64,000 bases of DNA from Bhargavaea cecembensis DSE10 (lineage in GTDB: Bacteria; Bacillota; Bacilli; Bacillales_A; Planococcaceae), in assembly GCF_000348905.1 (NCBI RefSeq), contig NZ_AOFT01000011.1, forward strand, positions 1 to 64,000. The letters are read 5' to 3'. Position 1 is the stretch's first letter. Every line of letters starts with the position of its first letter. Positions 44,675 to 57,068 of the stretch are shown one piece after another. The notes under the pieces were generated by a model that was not told the origin of the DNA, did not search any database, and was given only the letters and a program-made list of their open reading frames with translations. A program made the position numbers and the translations under genes.

Positions 44675-46924
44675 ATGGAAACCATCTCAAACAACCTCCT
44701 CAATGGCATGAACCCCGAACAGGCGAAAGCGGTCCGCACCACCGAAGGGCCGCTTCTCATCATGGCCGGGGCGGGATCCGGCAAGACGCGGGTCCTGACC
44801 CACCGGATCGCCTATCTAATCGTGGAGAAGCAGGTGTATCCTTCGAAGATCCTCGCGATCACTTTCACGAACAAGGCGGCACGCGAAATGCGCGACCGGA
44901 TCGACGGCCTGCTCGGGCCGGGGACGGGCGAGCGCATGTGGGTCTCGACGTTCCACTCGATGTGCGTCCGGATCCTGCGCCGCGAAATCGACCGGATCGG
45001 CTACTCAAAAAACTTCTCAATTCTCGACGGCTCCGACCAATTGACCGTCATCAAGAACATCCTGAAAGAGCAGAACCTCGACCCGAAACAATACGAGCCG
45101 CGCTCGCTGCTCGGCACGATCTCGAACGCGAAAAACGAACTGATCGATGCGAAATCGTTCCAGGAGCAGGCAAATCCGTTTAACCCGTTCGAGAAAACGG
45201 CGGGCGAAGTGTATGCCGCCTACGAAAAGCGCCTCAAGAAAAACCAGTCGCTCGACTTCGATGACCTGATCATGGTCACGATCAAGCTGTTCGAACAGAT
45301 GCCGGAAGTGCTCGAGTTCTACCAGAACAAGTTCCAGTACATCCACGTGGACGAGTATCAGGATACGAACCACGCCCAGTACAAGCTGGTCCGCATGCTT
45401 GCAGACAAGTTCAAGAACCTCTGCGTCGTCGGCGACTCCGACCAGTCGATCTACAAATGGCGGGGGGCCGACATCGGCAACATCCTGTCATTTGAAAAGG
45501 ACTACCCGGACGCCCAGGTGATCCTGCTCGAGCAGAACTACCGCTCGACCCAGCGGATCCTGAAGGCTGCCAACGACGTCATCAAGAACAACGCCAGCCG
45601 CTACGAGAAGAATCTTCGTACGGAAAATGCCGAAGGGGAGCATATCTACGTCTACAAGGCATCCGACGAAAAGGACGAGTCCCAGTTCGTCGTCTCGAAG
45701 ATCCTGGAACTTCAGGAAAAGGAGAACCGCAAGCTCTCCGACTTCGCAGTCCTTTACCGGACAAATGCCCAGTCCCGGATGATCGAGGAATACCTCGTGA
45801 AGTCGAACCTGGAATACACGATTGTCGGCGGCACGAAGTTCTATGACCGCAAGGAGATCAAGGACCTGCTTGCTTATTTACGCCTCATTGCAAACAACGA
45901 CGACGACCTGTCGCTCGCACGGATCATCAATGAGCCGAAGCGCAGTATCGGGGCGACGACGTTCGATAAGATCGCGACGTACGCGATCCAGAATGACCTG
46001 TCGATCTTTGATGCGCTTAAGGAAGTCGACTTTATCCCGGGCCTCCAGCCTCGGGCGATCAACCAGGCGGCTGATTTCCGCGACCTGATCGCCGGATTCA
46101 CGCAGATGCAGGAGTACCTGTCGGTCACCGAACTTGTCGAAGAAGTGCTCGAGAAGTCCGGCTACCGCGCGATGCTGCACAATGAAAAGACGATCGAGTC
46201 GGAAAGCCGCCTCGAAAACATCAACGAATTCCTGTCCGTTACGGAATCGTTCGAGAAGCGCGCGGATGAGGATGAGGGCGACAAGTCGCTCGTTGCGTTC
46301 CTGACCGACCTCGCGCTGATTGCGGACATCGACTCCCTTGATAAGGAAGAAAACGCGTCGAACGAGCAGATCGTCCTCATGACGATGCACTCGGCGAAGG
46401 GGCTCGAATTCCCTGTCGTCTTCATCATCGGAATGGAGGAAAACGTCTTCCCGCACTCCCGATCGATCGGGGACGACGAGGAGATGGAAGAAGAGCGGCG
46501 GCTTGCCTATGTCGGCATCACCCGGGCGGAGGAGAAGCTGTTCCTGACGTCCGCGCAGTATCGCACGCTCTACGGACGGACAAGCTATAACAGCCCGTCC
46601 CGCTTCATCAGTGAAATCTCCCAGGACATCCTTGAAACCGTCGGCGCCGGCGGATCTCAGCCGGACTACAGCCGCACGCCGATCACCGGCGGATTCGGCG
46701 GACGCCCAGCGGCACGCCCGGCCGTCCGGCGCCCGGCCGCGCGCAAAAACGGCGCGTCCGTCGGCTGGCAAGCCGGCGACAAGGCCAAGCACAAAAAATG
46801 GGGCGAAGGCATGGTCGTCAGCGTCCGCGGCGAAGGGGAAGACAAGGAACTCGACATCGCCTTCCCGGAACCGGTCGGCATCAAGCGCCTCCTCGCCAAA
46901 TTCGCACCGATCGAGAAGGCTTAA
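44675..46924 (+). CDS. pcrA: ATP-dependent DNA helicase PcrA
   Basis: 3'-5' superfamily 1A helicase (UvrD/Rep type) needed for replication fork progress and repair. 749 residues. Walker [15 protein letters not shown] near 31-44, VDEYQDTN near 225-232 (motif II), [12 protein letters not shown] near 288-299, [14 protein letters not shown] near 569-582 and YVGITRAEE near 613. The C-terminal RNA polymerase-binding Tudor-like domain is present ([18 protein letters not shown]). RBS is AAAGGAG. A 20-bp repeat array starts 12 bp after the stop. Confidence 0.97.
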   Translation: METISNNLLNGMNPEQAKAVRTTEGPLLIMAGAGSGKTRVLTHRIAYLIVEKQVYPSKILAITFTNKAAREMRDRIDGLLGPGTGERMWVSTFHSMCVRILRREIDRIGYSKNFSILDGSDQLTVIKNILKEQNLDPKQYEPRSLLGTISNAKNELIDAKSFQEQANPFNPFEKTAGEVYAAYEKRLKKNQSLDFDDLIMVTIKLFEQMPEVLEFYQNKFQYIHVDEYQDTNHAQYKLVRMLADKFKNLCVVGDSDQSIYKWRGADIGNILSFEKDYPDAQVILLEQNYRSTQRILKAANDVIKNNASRYEKNLRTENAEGEHIYVYKASDEKDESQFVVSKILELQEKENRKLSDFAVLYRTNAQSRMIEEYLVKSNLEYTIVGGTKFYDRKEIKDLLAYLRLIANNDDDLSLARIINEPKRSIGATTFDKIATYAIQNDLSIFDALKEVDFIPGLQPRAINQAADFRDLIAGFTQMQEYLSVTELVEEVLEKSGYRAMLHNEKTIESESRLENINEFLSVTESFEKRADEDEGDKSLVAFLTDLALIADIDSLDKEENASNEQIVLMTMHSAKGLEFPVVFIIGMEENVFPHSRSIGDDEEMEEERRLAYVGITRAEEKLFLTSAQYRTLYGRTSYNSPSRFISEISQDILETVGAGGSQPDYSRTPITGGFGGRPAARPAVRRPAARKNGASVGWQAGDKAKHKKWGEGMVVSVRGEGEDKELDIAFPEPVGIKRLLAKFAPIEKA

Positions 46925-46936
46925 GTGGGGCTGGAC

Positions 46937-49195
<2,259 letters not shown>

Positions 49196-49214
49196 CCAAA
49201 GGGGATCTGCACCA

Positions 49215-50306
49215 TTGAAGATCAAGACAATCACCGCGGCCGCCATCGCCGCGCTGCTGCTTACCGGCTGTATGCCGAAGAGCGAGGAGCCGGAGGAGGC
49301 CACGGACCAGATAAAAGAGGAGCAGGAGACACGGGTCATCATTCCGACCCACCAGCTGGAGGAAGAATACTACCGGATGCTCCTGCCCTATAAGAAAAGC
49401 GCCTCATACGGCCTTGTCGTCAGCATGCTGAACTCGCAGTACAACATCGCGGAAGTCGAGGGGGGCCTGATGCGCCTGTCGCAGCAGCACTTCCCGACGG
49501 ATGAGTACTACTACCAGGAAGGCCAGTATCTCGACCAGGAAACGATCCTTTCCTGGCTTGGCGGCAAGGATGAGGAGAATAACCCTGAAGGGCTTAACCC
49601 GGCGGGCCAGGATCAACCCCGCTACGTCGCCCATATTCTTGAGCAGAACTACCTGAAGCGCACCTCCGAGGACAAGATCCGCCTTGAAGGCGTCTCGCTC
49701 GCCATCGCGCTGAACACGGTGAACACCATCACCGGCGACACGATCCCGGCCGCACAGGTCGAGGAAAACGGCAGGGCTGCCGCAGCGGAGATCGTCAAGC
49801 GGATGCGGGGCATCGAAGGTCTGAAAGAAGTGCCGATTGTCGTCGGCCTGTTCAGGCAGAGCCCGAAAGACGACATCGTCCCGGGGAACTACTTTGCTGT
49901 CGGAGTGGCGGAAAAGGGCAAGGACGTGCTGTCCGGCTGGGATCCCGTCAATGAGGAATTCGTTCTGTTCCCGACCAGCTCCAGCGAGGACCGCTACCGG
50001 GACGTCGACACGAACTTCCGGAACCTCAAGCAGGATGTCGAGAAGTACTTTTCATCCTTCGTCAACGTGATCGGCACCGGCTTCTATAAAGACGGACAGA
50101 TCGTCTCAATGGACATCGATGTCCCGATCGAATTCTATGGCAATGCGGAGATCATCGGCTTCACCCAATACCTGACCGGACTGCTCGTGGACCACTTGCC
50201 GGACATCCATGTCGAGGTGAGCATCACCTCCACGAAAGGGCCTGAGGCGCTCATCGTGAAGAAGCGCGGCGAAGCCGAGCCGTACACTCATATTTATCAC
50301 AACTGA
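49215..50306 (+). CDS. camS: CamS-family lipoprotein (YerH; sex pheromone-like)
   Basis: 363 residues. Signal peptide with lipobox LLLTGC (Cys about 18), then an acidic stretch and the CamS domain ([35 protein letters not shown]..., [15 protein letters not shown]-like near 237, [11 protein letters not shown] at the end). Lipoprotein anchored outside the membrane; enterococcal and staphylococcal relatives release pheromone-like peptides from the signal sequence, but the conserved role is unknown. The start is TTG 49215 with GGGGAT upstream. Located between ligA and gatC as in B. subtilis. Confidence 0.92.
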   Translation: MKIKTITAAAIAALLLTGCMPKSEEPEEATDQIKEEQETRVIIPTHQLEEEYYRMLLPYKKSASYGLVVSMLNSQYNIAEVEGGLMRLSQQHFPTDEYYYQEGQYLDQETILSWLGGKDEENNPEGLNPAGQDQPRYVAHILEQNYLKRTSEDKIRLEGVSLAIALNTVNTITGDTIPAAQVEENGRAAAAEIVKRMRGIEGLKEVPIVVGLFRQSPKDDIVPGNYFAVGVAEKGKDVLSGWDPVNEEFVLFPTSSSEDRYRDVDTNFRNLKQDVEKYFSSFVNVIGTGFYKDGQIVSMDIDVPIEFYGNAEIIGFTQYLTGLLVDHLPDIHVEVSITSTKGPEALIVKKRGEAEPYTHIYHN

Positions 50307-50373
50307 AGCCGGCTTTCGTGATATGATAGCGGAGGCAGAAGCAGAGGACATTTGCACGATTGGAGGAGACAAT

Positions 50374-50664
50374 ATGGCAGCAATCACGAAAGATCAGGTG
50401 AAGCACGTCGCGAATCTCGCACGGCTCGCCATCACCGAGGAAGAAGCGGAACACTATACCGAAAAACTTGCATCGATCATCGAGTTTGCCGAGCAGCTGA
50501 ACGAAGTGGATACATCGGGCGTCGAACCGACGACTCACCCGGTACCGCTCGTAAACGTGCTCCGGGAAGACGAGCCGTCCAAAGGGCTCGACCGCGACCT
50601 GATGCTGAAAAACGTACCCGAGCATGAAGATGGCATGGTCAAAGTGCCGTCCATCCTGGGCTGA
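50374..50664 (+). CDS. gatC: Asp/Glu-tRNA amidotransferase subunit C
   Basis: 96 residues. The small subunit that ties GatA to GatB in the complex correcting Glu-tRNA(Gln) and Asp-tRNA(Asn). [52 protein letters not shown] is typical. The start is ATG 50374 with GGAGGA upstream. First of three genes. Confidence 0.95.
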   Translation: MAAITKDQVKHVANLARLAITEEEAEHYTEKLASIIEFAEQLNEVDTSGVEPTTHPVPLVNVLREDEPSKGLDRDLMLKNVPEHEDGMVKVPSILG

Positions 50665-50688
50665 CGGACAGAGGAGGAAACCAGAAAG

Positions 50689-52158
50689 ATGACGCTATTC
50701 AATCATTCCGCGAAAGAGCTCCAGCAGCTCCTACATAACAAGGAAGTGTCCGCAGTCGAACTGACGGACGAGGCGTTCCGCCGCATCGGCAAGGTCGACG
50801 GCGACGTCAAAGCCTTCCTTGCGCTCAACGAAGAGCAGGCAAAGGCGCGCGCCGCTGAGCTCGACAACACGCCTGCGGACCAGCGCGGCCCGCTCCACGG
50901 ACTGCCGGTCGGCGTGAAAGACAACATCGTGACACAAGGCCTCGAGACGACATGCGCGAGCCGCATGCTCGGCGGTTTTGACCCGATCTACAATGCGACG
51001 GCTGCGACAAAGCTCGATGATGCGGGCCTGATCACAGTCGGCAAGGTGAACATGGACGAGTTCGCAATGGGCGGCTCGACCGAAAACTCCTACTACAAAA
51101 AGACGGCGAACCCGTGGAATCTCGACTACGTCCCGGGCGGCTCGTCCGGCGGTTCCGCTGCAGCGGTTGCGGCAGGGGAAGTGCCGTTCACGCTCGGCTC
51201 CGATACGGGCGGCTCGATCCGCCAGCCGGCAGCCTACTGCGGCGTCGTCGGCATGAAGCCGACCTACGGCCGCGTCTCGCGCTACGGCCTCGTCGCATTC
51301 GCTTCGTCCCTTGACCAGATCGGCCCGATCACGCGTACGGTCGAGGACAACGCGTTCCTGCTGTCCGCGATTTCCGGCCATGATCCGTATGACTCCACAT
51401 CGTTCGACATCGAGGTGCCGGACTTTGCATCGGCACTGACAGGCGACATCAAAGGCCTAAAGATCGGCATCGCGTCCGAATACCTCGGCGAAGGCGTCGG
51501 AGAAGCTTCGCGCAACGCGGTCAAAGACGCCATCAAAGTACTGGAATCGCTCGGAGCGGAAGTGGAGGAAGTGTCGCTTCCTCACACGAAGTACGCGCTT
51601 CCTGCGTACTATCTGCTCAGCTCTTCCGAAGCGTCCTCGAACCTTGCCCGCTTTGACGGCATCCGCTACGGATACCGCGCGGAAGGCATCGAGAACCTCG
51701 AAGACCTGTACAAGCAGACACGCTCCGAAGGCTTCGGCGACGAAGTCAAAACCCGGATCATGCTCGGCACATTCGCCCTCAGCTCCGGCTTCTACGACGC
51801 CTACTACAAAAAGGCGCAGAAGGTCCGCACGCTCGTGCGTGACGACTTCACGAACGCATTCGAGAAGTACGACGTCGTCATCGGCCCGACTTCGCCGACC
51901 GCTGCATTCAAGATCGGCGAACAGATCGATGATCCGCTCACGATGTACGCGAACGACATCCTGACGATTCCGGTCAACCTTGCCGGCGTACCGGCAATCT
52001 CGATCCCTTGCGGATTCGACAATGGCCTGCCGCTTGGCCTCCAGGTCATCGGCCGCCACTTTGACGAGTCGACTGTCTACCGTGTCGCGCACGCGTTCGA
52101 GCAGGCGACCGACTTCCATAAGCGGATGCCGGAAATTCGGGAGGGATTGGAACGATGA
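50689..52158 (+). CDS. gatA: Asp/Glu-tRNA amidotransferase subunit A
   Basis: 489-residue amidase that frees ammonia from glutamine. The Ser-cisSer-Lys triad is visible: K77 in [11 protein letters not shown]152 in [10 protein letters not shown] and S176 in [15 protein letters not shown]. The stop overlaps the gatB start. Confidence 0.97.
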   Translation: MTLFNHSAKELQQLLHNKEVSAVELTDEAFRRIGKVDGDVKAFLALNEEQAKARAAELDNTPADQRGPLHGLPVGVKDNIVTQGLETTCASRMLGGFDPIYNATAATKLDDAGLITVGKVNMDEFAMGGSTENSYYKKTANPWNLDYVPGGSSGGSAAAVAAGEVPFTLGSDTGGSIRQPAAYCGVVGMKPTYGRVSRYGLVAFASSLDQIGPITRTVEDNAFLLSAISGHDPYDSTSFDIEVPDFASALTGDIKGLKIGIASEYLGEGVGEASRNAVKDAIKVLESLGAEVEEVSLPHTKYALPAYYLLSSSEASSNLARFDGIRYGYRAEGIENLEDLYKQTRSEGFGDEVKTRIMLGTFALSSGFYDAYYKKAQKVRTLVRDDFTNAFEKYDVVIGPTSPTAAFKIGEQIDDPLTMYANDILTIPVNLAGVPAISIPCGFDNGLPLGLQVIGRHFDESTVYRVAHAFEQATDFHKRMPEIREGLER

Positions 52159-53585
52159 ACTTTGAAACCGTCATTGGACTTGAAGTCCACGTTGAACTGA
52201 AAACTGACTCGAAGATTTTCTCTCCGGCCCCGAACCATTTCGGCGCTGGACCGAACACGAATACACACGTCATCGACCTCGGCTACCCGGGCGTCCTCCC
52301 GGTGCTCAATAAGCGCGCTGTGGAGTTCGCCATGAAAGCTGCGATGGCACTGAACTGCGAGATCAACCAGGAAACGAAATTTGACCGGAAGAACTACTTC
52401 TATCCGGACAACCCGAAAGCCTACCAGATCTCCCAGTTCGACAAGCCGATCGGCGAGCACGGCTGGATCGAGATCGAAGTCGAAGGCAAGAAAAAGCGCA
52501 TCGGCATCACGCGCCTCCACCTCGAGGAAGATGCGGGCAAGCTGAACCATACCGACAACGGCTACTCCCTCGTCGACTACAACCGCCAGGGCACGCCGCT
52601 GATCGAGATCGTTTCCGAGCCGGACATCCGCACGCCGGAAGAGGCCTACGCGTATCTTGAAAAGCTGAAGTCGATCATCCAGTACACGGGCGTTTCCGAC
52701 GTGAAGATGGAAGAAGGCTCGCTCCGCTGCGATGCCAACATCTCGCTGCGCCCTTACGGCCAGGAAGAGTTCGGCACAAAGGCAGAGTTGAAGAACCTGA
52801 ACTCCTTCAACTTTGTACGCAGGGGCCTTGAGCACGAACAGAAGCGCCAGGCGGAAGTGCTGCTTGCAGGAGGCATCATCGAGCAGGAAACACGCCGCTT
52901 CGATGAGTCCACAGGCAAGACGCTCCTCATGCGCGTCAAGGAAGGCTCCGATGACTACCGGTACTTCCCGGAACCGGACCTCACCGACCTCTCGATCGAC
53001 GATGAGTGGATGGAACGCATCCGTGCCGAGATCCCTGAGCTGCCGGATGCCCGACAAGCGCGCTATGTGAACGAACTCGGACTCCCGGCATACGACGCGA
53101 TGGTCCTTACGCTCACAAAAGACATGTCCGACTTCTTCGACGCAACGGTCCAGGCCGGGGCGGACGCGAAGCTGGCATCAAACTGGCTCATGGGCGAAGT
53201 ATCCGCCTACATGAACACAAACCAGAAAGAGCTTTCCGACACCGGACTCACGCCGAACAACCTCGCGGGCATGATCAAGCTCATCGAGGAAGGCACGATC
53301 TCCTCGAAGATCGCGAAAAAAGTGTTCAAGGAACTCGCCGACAACGGCGGCGACGCGGAAAAGATCGTCAAGGAGAAAGGACTCGTTCAAATCTCCGACG
53401 AAGGCGAGCTCCTGAAAGTTGTCACCGAAGTGCTGGACAACAACCAGCAGTCGATCGACGACTTCAAGGAAGGAAAAGACCGCGCCGTAGGTTTCCTCGT
53501 CGGCCAGGTCATGAAAGCGACAAAAGGCCAGGCGAACCCACCGCTCGTCAACAAACTCATTAACCAGGAAATCCGCAAACGCTGA
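52155..53585 (+). CDS. gatB: Asp/Glu-tRNA amidotransferase subunit B
   Basis: 476 residues. Kinase-like cradle with [18 protein letters not shown] at 5-22, [19 protein letters not shown] near 76-94 and [11 protein letters not shown] near 120-130. The C-terminal helical/YqeY-like tail that touches the tRNA is intact to [12 protein letters not shown] overlap with gatA. Confidence 0.97.
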   Translation: MNFETVIGLEVHVELKTDSKIFSPAPNHFGAGPNTNTHVIDLGYPGVLPVLNKRAVEFAMKAAMALNCEINQETKFDRKNYFYPDNPKAYQISQFDKPIGEHGWIEIEVEGKKKRIGITRLHLEEDAGKLNHTDNGYSLVDYNRQGTPLIEIVSEPDIRTPEEAYAYLEKLKSIIQYTGVSDVKMEEGSLRCDANISLRPYGQEEFGTKAELKNLNSFNFVRRGLEHEQKRQAEVLLAGGIIEQETRRFDESTGKTLLMRVKEGSDDYRYFPEPDLTDLSIDDEWMERIRAEIPELPDARQARYVNELGLPAYDAMVLTLTKDMSDFFDATVQAGADAKLASNWLMGEVSAYMNTNQKELSDTGLTPNNLAGMIKLIEEGTISSKIAKKVFKELADNGGDAEKIVKEKGLVQISDEGELLKVVTEVLDNNQQSIDDFKEGKDRAVGFLVGQVMKATKGQANPPLVNKLINQEIRKR

Positions 53586-53591
53586 TTCCGG

Positions 53592-53617
53592 AGACCGTCC
53601 TCAGGGGCGGTCTTTTT
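53592..53617 (+). terminator. Terminator after gatCAB
   Basis: GACCGTCC (53593-53600), short loop, GGCGGTC (53606-53612), five T. Confidence 0.88.
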
Positions 53618-53646
53618 GTATGGATAGGGTTGGTGTGGGGGCGAAT

Positions 53647-53690
53647 GTGCAGACTCGGGCAGCCACCGTGTAAACTCACGGACAGCATCT
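53647..53690 (+). repeat. Weak 21-bp repeat after gatB
   Basis: GTGCAGACTCGGGCA (53647) and GTGTAAACTCACGGACA (53668) start 21 bp apart and share about ten of the first fifteen bases. Consistent in spacing with the other arrays but too degenerate to be sure. The remaining 53691-53868 holds no recognisable gene. Confidence 0.25.
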
Positions 53691-53868
53691 GTTTTCACGG
53701 TCCATTGGGTCAAATCTATTAGTCTTTATCATGAAGCGGGGAACTTATCACAGAGAGCGTTACTTCCGGCCTTTCTTGACCTTGCGTTAACAGACCTTCT
53801 CTCCCGGTTTATTCATATCCTCTTGGTCAATAGAAGAGGGAGCGCATTTTTTGAAGGGAGAGAGGTAG

Positions 53869-54486
53869 ATGAAGAAGCTGTGGGTTGGAGGGATGGCGAG
53901 CGGATTGCTGGCGGCAATGTTGGCCGGCTGCGGAGGACAGGATGAGGGAACGGATACCGGTGAAACGGACACGGGTACTGAGGACACTGAAAACACGGAG
54001 ACCGTGCAGGAAGATACCGGCCATAATCCGGCGGAGGATGTCCTTGTTCAGTTGGAGGACGTGGAAGGGGAGCCGGTGGGCCAGGCGGTGTTCAGCGAAC
54101 TTGGTGAAGGAACCGTCCATGTGGAACTGGCAGTCGAGAATCTCCCGGCCGGCACACACGCGTTTCATGTGCATGAGAAAGGAAGCTGTGAAGCACCGGA
54201 CTTTGAGTCAGCCGGCGGCCACTATAATCCCGGCGGCACTGAACACGGCAAAGACAGCGAAACCGGCCCGCATGCCGGTGACTTCGAGAATATAGTAGTC
54301 GGGGAAGATGGCACAGCAAATGTGGAGTTTGACACGGACCAGATCTCCCTGCAGCAAGATGCCGACAACACCCTGTTCACTGAAGAAGGCACATCGCTTG
54401 TGATCCATGCAGGGGAAGATGATTACTCCTCCCAGCCGTCCGGGGATGCGGGTGAGCGCATCGCATGCGGCGTCATCCAGCAGTGA
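53869..54486 (+). CDS. sodC: Cu/Zn superoxide dismutase-like lipoprotein
   Basis: 205 residues. Signal peptide with lipobox LAGC (Cys about 21), a Thr/Glu/Asp-rich linker, then the SOD barrel from about 60. Metal ligands are HVHEKGSC (two His), GGHYNPGGTEHG and GPHAGDFENIVV (bridging His and zinc ligands) and SLVIHAGEDDYSSQPSGDAGERIACGVI. All copper ligands seem present, so the protein is probably active and membrane-anchored outside the cell, unlike some Bacillus YojM proteins that lack a ligand. RBS is GAAGGGAGAGAGG. Confidence 0.9.
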   Translation: MKKLWVGGMASGLLAAMLAGCGGQDEGTDTGETDTGTEDTENTETVQEDTGHNPAEDVLVQLEDVEGEPVGQAVFSELGEGTVHVELAVENLPAGTHAFHVHEKGSCEAPDFESAGGHYNPGGTEHGKDSETGPHAGDFENIVVGEDGTANVEFDTDQISLQQDADNTLFTEEGTSLVIHAGEDDYSSQPSGDAGERIACGVIQQ

Positions 54487-54557
54487 TTCAAAATTGAAAC
54501 GGAATGATGGTCCCTTTGGCTGAAATTCAGTAAACTGGATTCAGGAGGGGATGACAG

Positions 54558-55127
54558 ATGAAAACGGAACAGCAGTACTTTGAAGAAGGAAAAACGCTCG
54601 CCGATTACATGGAGGGCATGACGACCCATAAGGAAAACGGCCAGAAAGTTTATGAGGGCTTTAAGTTGCCGCAGGATGACGAGTTCATCAGTCTCCTCAA
54701 GGAGAAGCAGCCTCATATTCTCGTCATCACCGAGGACTGGTGCGGGGATGCGATGATGAACAATCCGATTCTCCGGCACATCGTCGAGGCTGCCGGCATC
54801 GAGGCGCGCATCGCTTACCGTGACGCGGACACGGAGCTGATCGACCGCTGGCTTACGAACGGCGGCCGCTCGATTCCCGTTTATCTCCTTCTGGACAAGG
54901 AAGGAGATGTGCTCGCCAAATGGGGCCCGCGTGCGCCGCAAGTGCAGGAATATGTCATGGAGCAGCGCGAGACACTCCCGCCGAAGGACGCTCCGGACTT
55001 CGAGTTCAAGCAGAAAGAACTGTTCAAGAATCTCTACGTCGAGTACACGACCAACAACGACTACTGGCTCTGGGTGTACGAGGATATCCGCCGCACGTTC
55101 ATGGGCGCACTTCAGAAGCAGGACTGA
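54558..55127 (+). CDS. Thioredoxin-family protein with a single active-site cysteine
   Basis: 189 residues. The thioredoxin fold is recognisable around LVITEDWCGDAMMNNPILRHI near 55-75 and RSIPVYLLLDKEGDVLAKWGPR near 109-130 (cis-proline before V). The redox motif is WCGDA: the second cysteine of CxxC is missing. The flanks EEGKTLADYMEGMTTHKENGQKVYEGF and NNDYWLWVYEDIRRTFMGA are typical of a Firmicute family of unknown role. A dithiol mechanism is unlikely. RBS is AGGAGGGG. Confidence 0.82.
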   Translation: MKTEQQYFEEGKTLADYMEGMTTHKENGQKVYEGFKLPQDDEFISLLKEKQPHILVITEDWCGDAMMNNPILRHIVEAAGIEARIAYRDADTELIDRWLTNGGRSIPVYLLLDKEGDVLAKWGPRAPQVQEYVMEQRETLPPKDAPDFEFKQKELFKNLYVEYTTNNDYWLWVYEDIRRTFMGALQKQD

Positions 55128-55177
55128 ACGTCCGGCTTGCGCGTTCAGCCGGACAGGCATATGATGGAGAAAAGGGG

Positions 55178-55203
55178 AGTCGGCAGAAGCCGGCTTCTTT
55201 TTG
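55178..55203 (+). terminator. Terminator after the thioredoxin-like gene
   Basis: AGTCGGC (55178-55184) with GCCGGCT (55189-55195), then TCTTTTTGG. Confidence 0.65.
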
Positions 55204-55219
55204 GTGGACACCGCAACAT

Positions 55220-55249
55220 TTGACGGGACCCGCCGTCATATCCTATATA
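55220..55249 (+). promoter_or_regulatory. Promoter of dagK
   Basis: TTGACG (55220-55225), an 18-nt spacer and TATATA (55244-55249), 26 bp before the dagK start. Confidence 0.6.
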
Positions 55250-55275
55250 AGTACCCTAGAAGCGAGAGGACAACT

Positions 55276-56190
55276 ATGACCAAACGTGCACGCATCATTT
55301 ATAACCCGACATCCGGCCGCGAAATTTTCCGGAAGCATCTTCCGGAAGTGCTCGTCCGGCTGGAGGAAGCCGGCTATGAGACGTCCTGCCATGCCACGAC
55401 CTGCGAAGGTGACGCGACGGAGGCCGCCAAGACTGCAGTCGAGCGCGGGTTTGACATCATCATCGCCGTCGGAGGCGACGGCACCCTGAACGAAGTCGTC
55501 GCGGGCGTCAGCGGCTATGAAAAGCGGCCGAAGCTCGGACTGATCCCGATGGGGACGACCAACGACTTTGCCCGTGCCGTCCATATTCCGCGGGACATCG
55601 ACGAAGCACTTGATATCATCATTGCAGGCGATTCGATCCCGGTCGACGTCGGCATCGTCAACGACCGCCACTTCATCAACATCGCAGGCGGCGGCAAGAT
55701 TACCGAGCTCACCTACGAGGTGCCGAGCAAGCTCAAGACCGTTCTCGGACAGCTTGCCTACTACCTGAAGGGCATCGAGATGCTCCCTTCCATCAAGGCT
55801 TCCCGCGTCCGGATCGAATACGACGGCGAAGTGTTTGACGACGAAGCCATGCTGTTCCTTGTCGGCCTTACCAACTCCGTCGGCGGATTTGAAAAGCTGG
55901 CGCCTGACGCCAGCATCAACGACGGCCGGTTCAGCATGTTCATCCTGAAAAAATGCAATCTCTACGAATTCATCCGCGTCGTCAGCCTGGCGCTGCGCGG
56001 CGAACACCTGAACGACCCGCTCGTCATCCACGCCAAGCCGTCGAAGATCGAAGTCACCTCCGACGAGAAAGTGCAGCTGAACCTCGATGGCGAGTTCGGC
56101 GGCCTCTTGCCGGCCCACTTCGAAAACCTCCACCGCCACATCGAAATGTTCGTCCCGATCGACCAGATCAAGGAACAGGACAGAGTGTGA
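55276..56190 (+). CDS. dagK: Diacylglycerol kinase (DagK/YerQ type)
   Basis: Phosphorylates diacylglycerol to phosphatidate, recycling the lipid released during lipoteichoic acid synthesis. 304 residues. RIIYNPTSGRE at 6-16 and AVGGDGTLNEVVAG near 64-77 are the nucleotide site; GLIPMGTTNDFARAVHIP near 93-110 is the second lipid-kinase block. The start is ATG 55276 after GAGAGG; the in-frame opening to 55201 overlaps the promoter. Confidence 0.94.
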   Translation: MTKRARIIYNPTSGREIFRKHLPEVLVRLEEAGYETSCHATTCEGDATEAAKTAVERGFDIIIAVGGDGTLNEVVAGVSGYEKRPKLGLIPMGTTNDFARAVHIPRDIDEALDIIIAGDSIPVDVGIVNDRHFINIAGGGKITELTYEVPSKLKTVLGQLAYYLKGIEMLPSIKASRVRIEYDGEVFDDEAMLFLVGLTNSVGGFEKLAPDASINDGRFSMFILKKCNLYEFIRVVSLALRGEHLNDPLVIHAKPSKIEVTSDEKVQLNLDGEFGGLLPAHFENLHRHIEMFVPIDQIKEQDRV

Positions 56191-56198
56191 TCAGATAG

Positions 56199-56226
56199 AA
56201 CCCCCGCTCCGGCGGGGGTTTTTTGT
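56199..56226 (+). terminator. Terminator after dagK
   Basis: CCCCCGC, TCCG loop, GCGGGGG, six T. Confidence 0.92.
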
Positions 56227-56252
56227 TTGAGACGAATCAATCCATCCGATAC

Positions 56253-56284
56253 AAAAAAGATCCGGCACGCGGCCGGATCTTTTC
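56253..56284. terminator. Terminator of the Nudix gene, usable from both sides
   Basis: AAGATCCGG and CCGGATCTT pair around CACGCGG; T runs follow on both strands (TTTTTT on minus, TTTT on plus). Confidence 0.82.
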
Positions 56285-56291
56285 GTGTTCA

Positions 56292-56726
56292 TTATAGCGC
56301 GTCAATCGCCATGTCCTGCTTTTCTGCAAGGTCTGGAATATCGCTGAGGCGCATCCAGCGGATTTCGAGTTCGAGTCCCTGGTCCTTGCCCTCGCCGGTG
56401 ACGGTGTGTTCCCATTGGTCGGGACCGTCTCCCTTGTATTCCAGCTGGAAGATCGTGCGCTCGTATTTCCGGTCACGGTGACGGGGGAAGTACGTGTTTT
56501 TTGCGAGTTTGCCGATGAGCACCAGGTCATCCTTCAGGATACCCGTCTCTTCCTCAATTTCGCGATAAAGCGCATCCATCAAGAGTTCGCCGCGATCGAT
56601 CGTTCCGCCCGGCACTTGCACACCCGATTCGGGATGATCCTTCATCGTGTAAACGAGCAACTGCTGGTCCGGCCCGTCTCCGCGAGTAATATAAGCCAAT
56701 ACTTTTTTCCTCAGTTCAACCATCAT
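56292..56726 (-). CDS. Nudix hydrolase
   Basis: About 144 residues. The Nudix box is complete: GTIDRGELLMDALYREIEEETGI, fitting G-x5-E-x7-REUxEExGU, near residue 41-63. Members hydrolyse nucleoside diphosphates linked to another moiety; the substrate is not known. The start chosen is ATG 56724-56726, with AGGAGGTG eight bases upstream; an in-frame GTG at 56738 lies inside that site. Convergent with dagK. Confidence 0.88.
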   Translation of the reverse strand: MMVELRKKVLAYITRGDGPDQQLLVYTMKDHPESGVQVPGGTIDRGELLMDALYREIEEETGILKDDLVLIGKLAKNTYFPRHRDRKYERTIFQLEYKGDGPDQWEHTVTGEGKDQGLELEIRWMRLSDIPDLAEKQDMAIDAL

Positions 56727-56921
56727 AACGGCCGGCACCTCCTGTAATGTGATTTATCAATTATATCTAATTCTTAGAACTTTCGCAACACTAAGTGTCA
56801 CGATTCTGTCACTTGACCCCAACAGAATTGTCATAGCAAGCTCAGAAAACTGCCTTATTCATTGCGTTATTCCCTCATAAACCAAGGGTATACTGGTTTA
56901 AGAAAGAGAGGGGGATGCCTC

Positions 56922-57017
56922 GTGTACAAGAAACAGGAACGCTGGCTCATGTGGCTTGCATTCGCCGTGGGAGCCATCATGCTGCTGTCGATTGTCGGCA
57001 GGATTTTTGGGGGATGA
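56922..57017 (+). CDS. Single-membrane-segment micro-protein upstream of the bd oxidase, 31 aa
   Basis: GTG 56922 is preceded by GAGGGGG seven bases upstream. The product starts MYKKQERWLMWLAFAVG: a basic N-terminus, one hydrophobic helix and a short RIFGG end. A TATACT -10-like hexamer lies at 56889-56894. 51 bp before ythA, so probably co-transcribed. I do not recognise it; it could be an accessory subunit, a leader peptide, or chance. Confidence 0.5.
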   Translation: MYKKQERWLMWLAFAVGAIMLLSIVGRIFGG

Positions 57018-57068
57018 CTATGTGTACATACCCTATATCCACGCACTTTAAACGAGGGGGAAAATGGA

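Noticed and set aside
56760-56920. Rex-type redox operator upstream of the bd oxidase
   Set aside because: No TTGTGAAAT-like inverted repeat was found; only a TATACT -10-like hexamer is visible.
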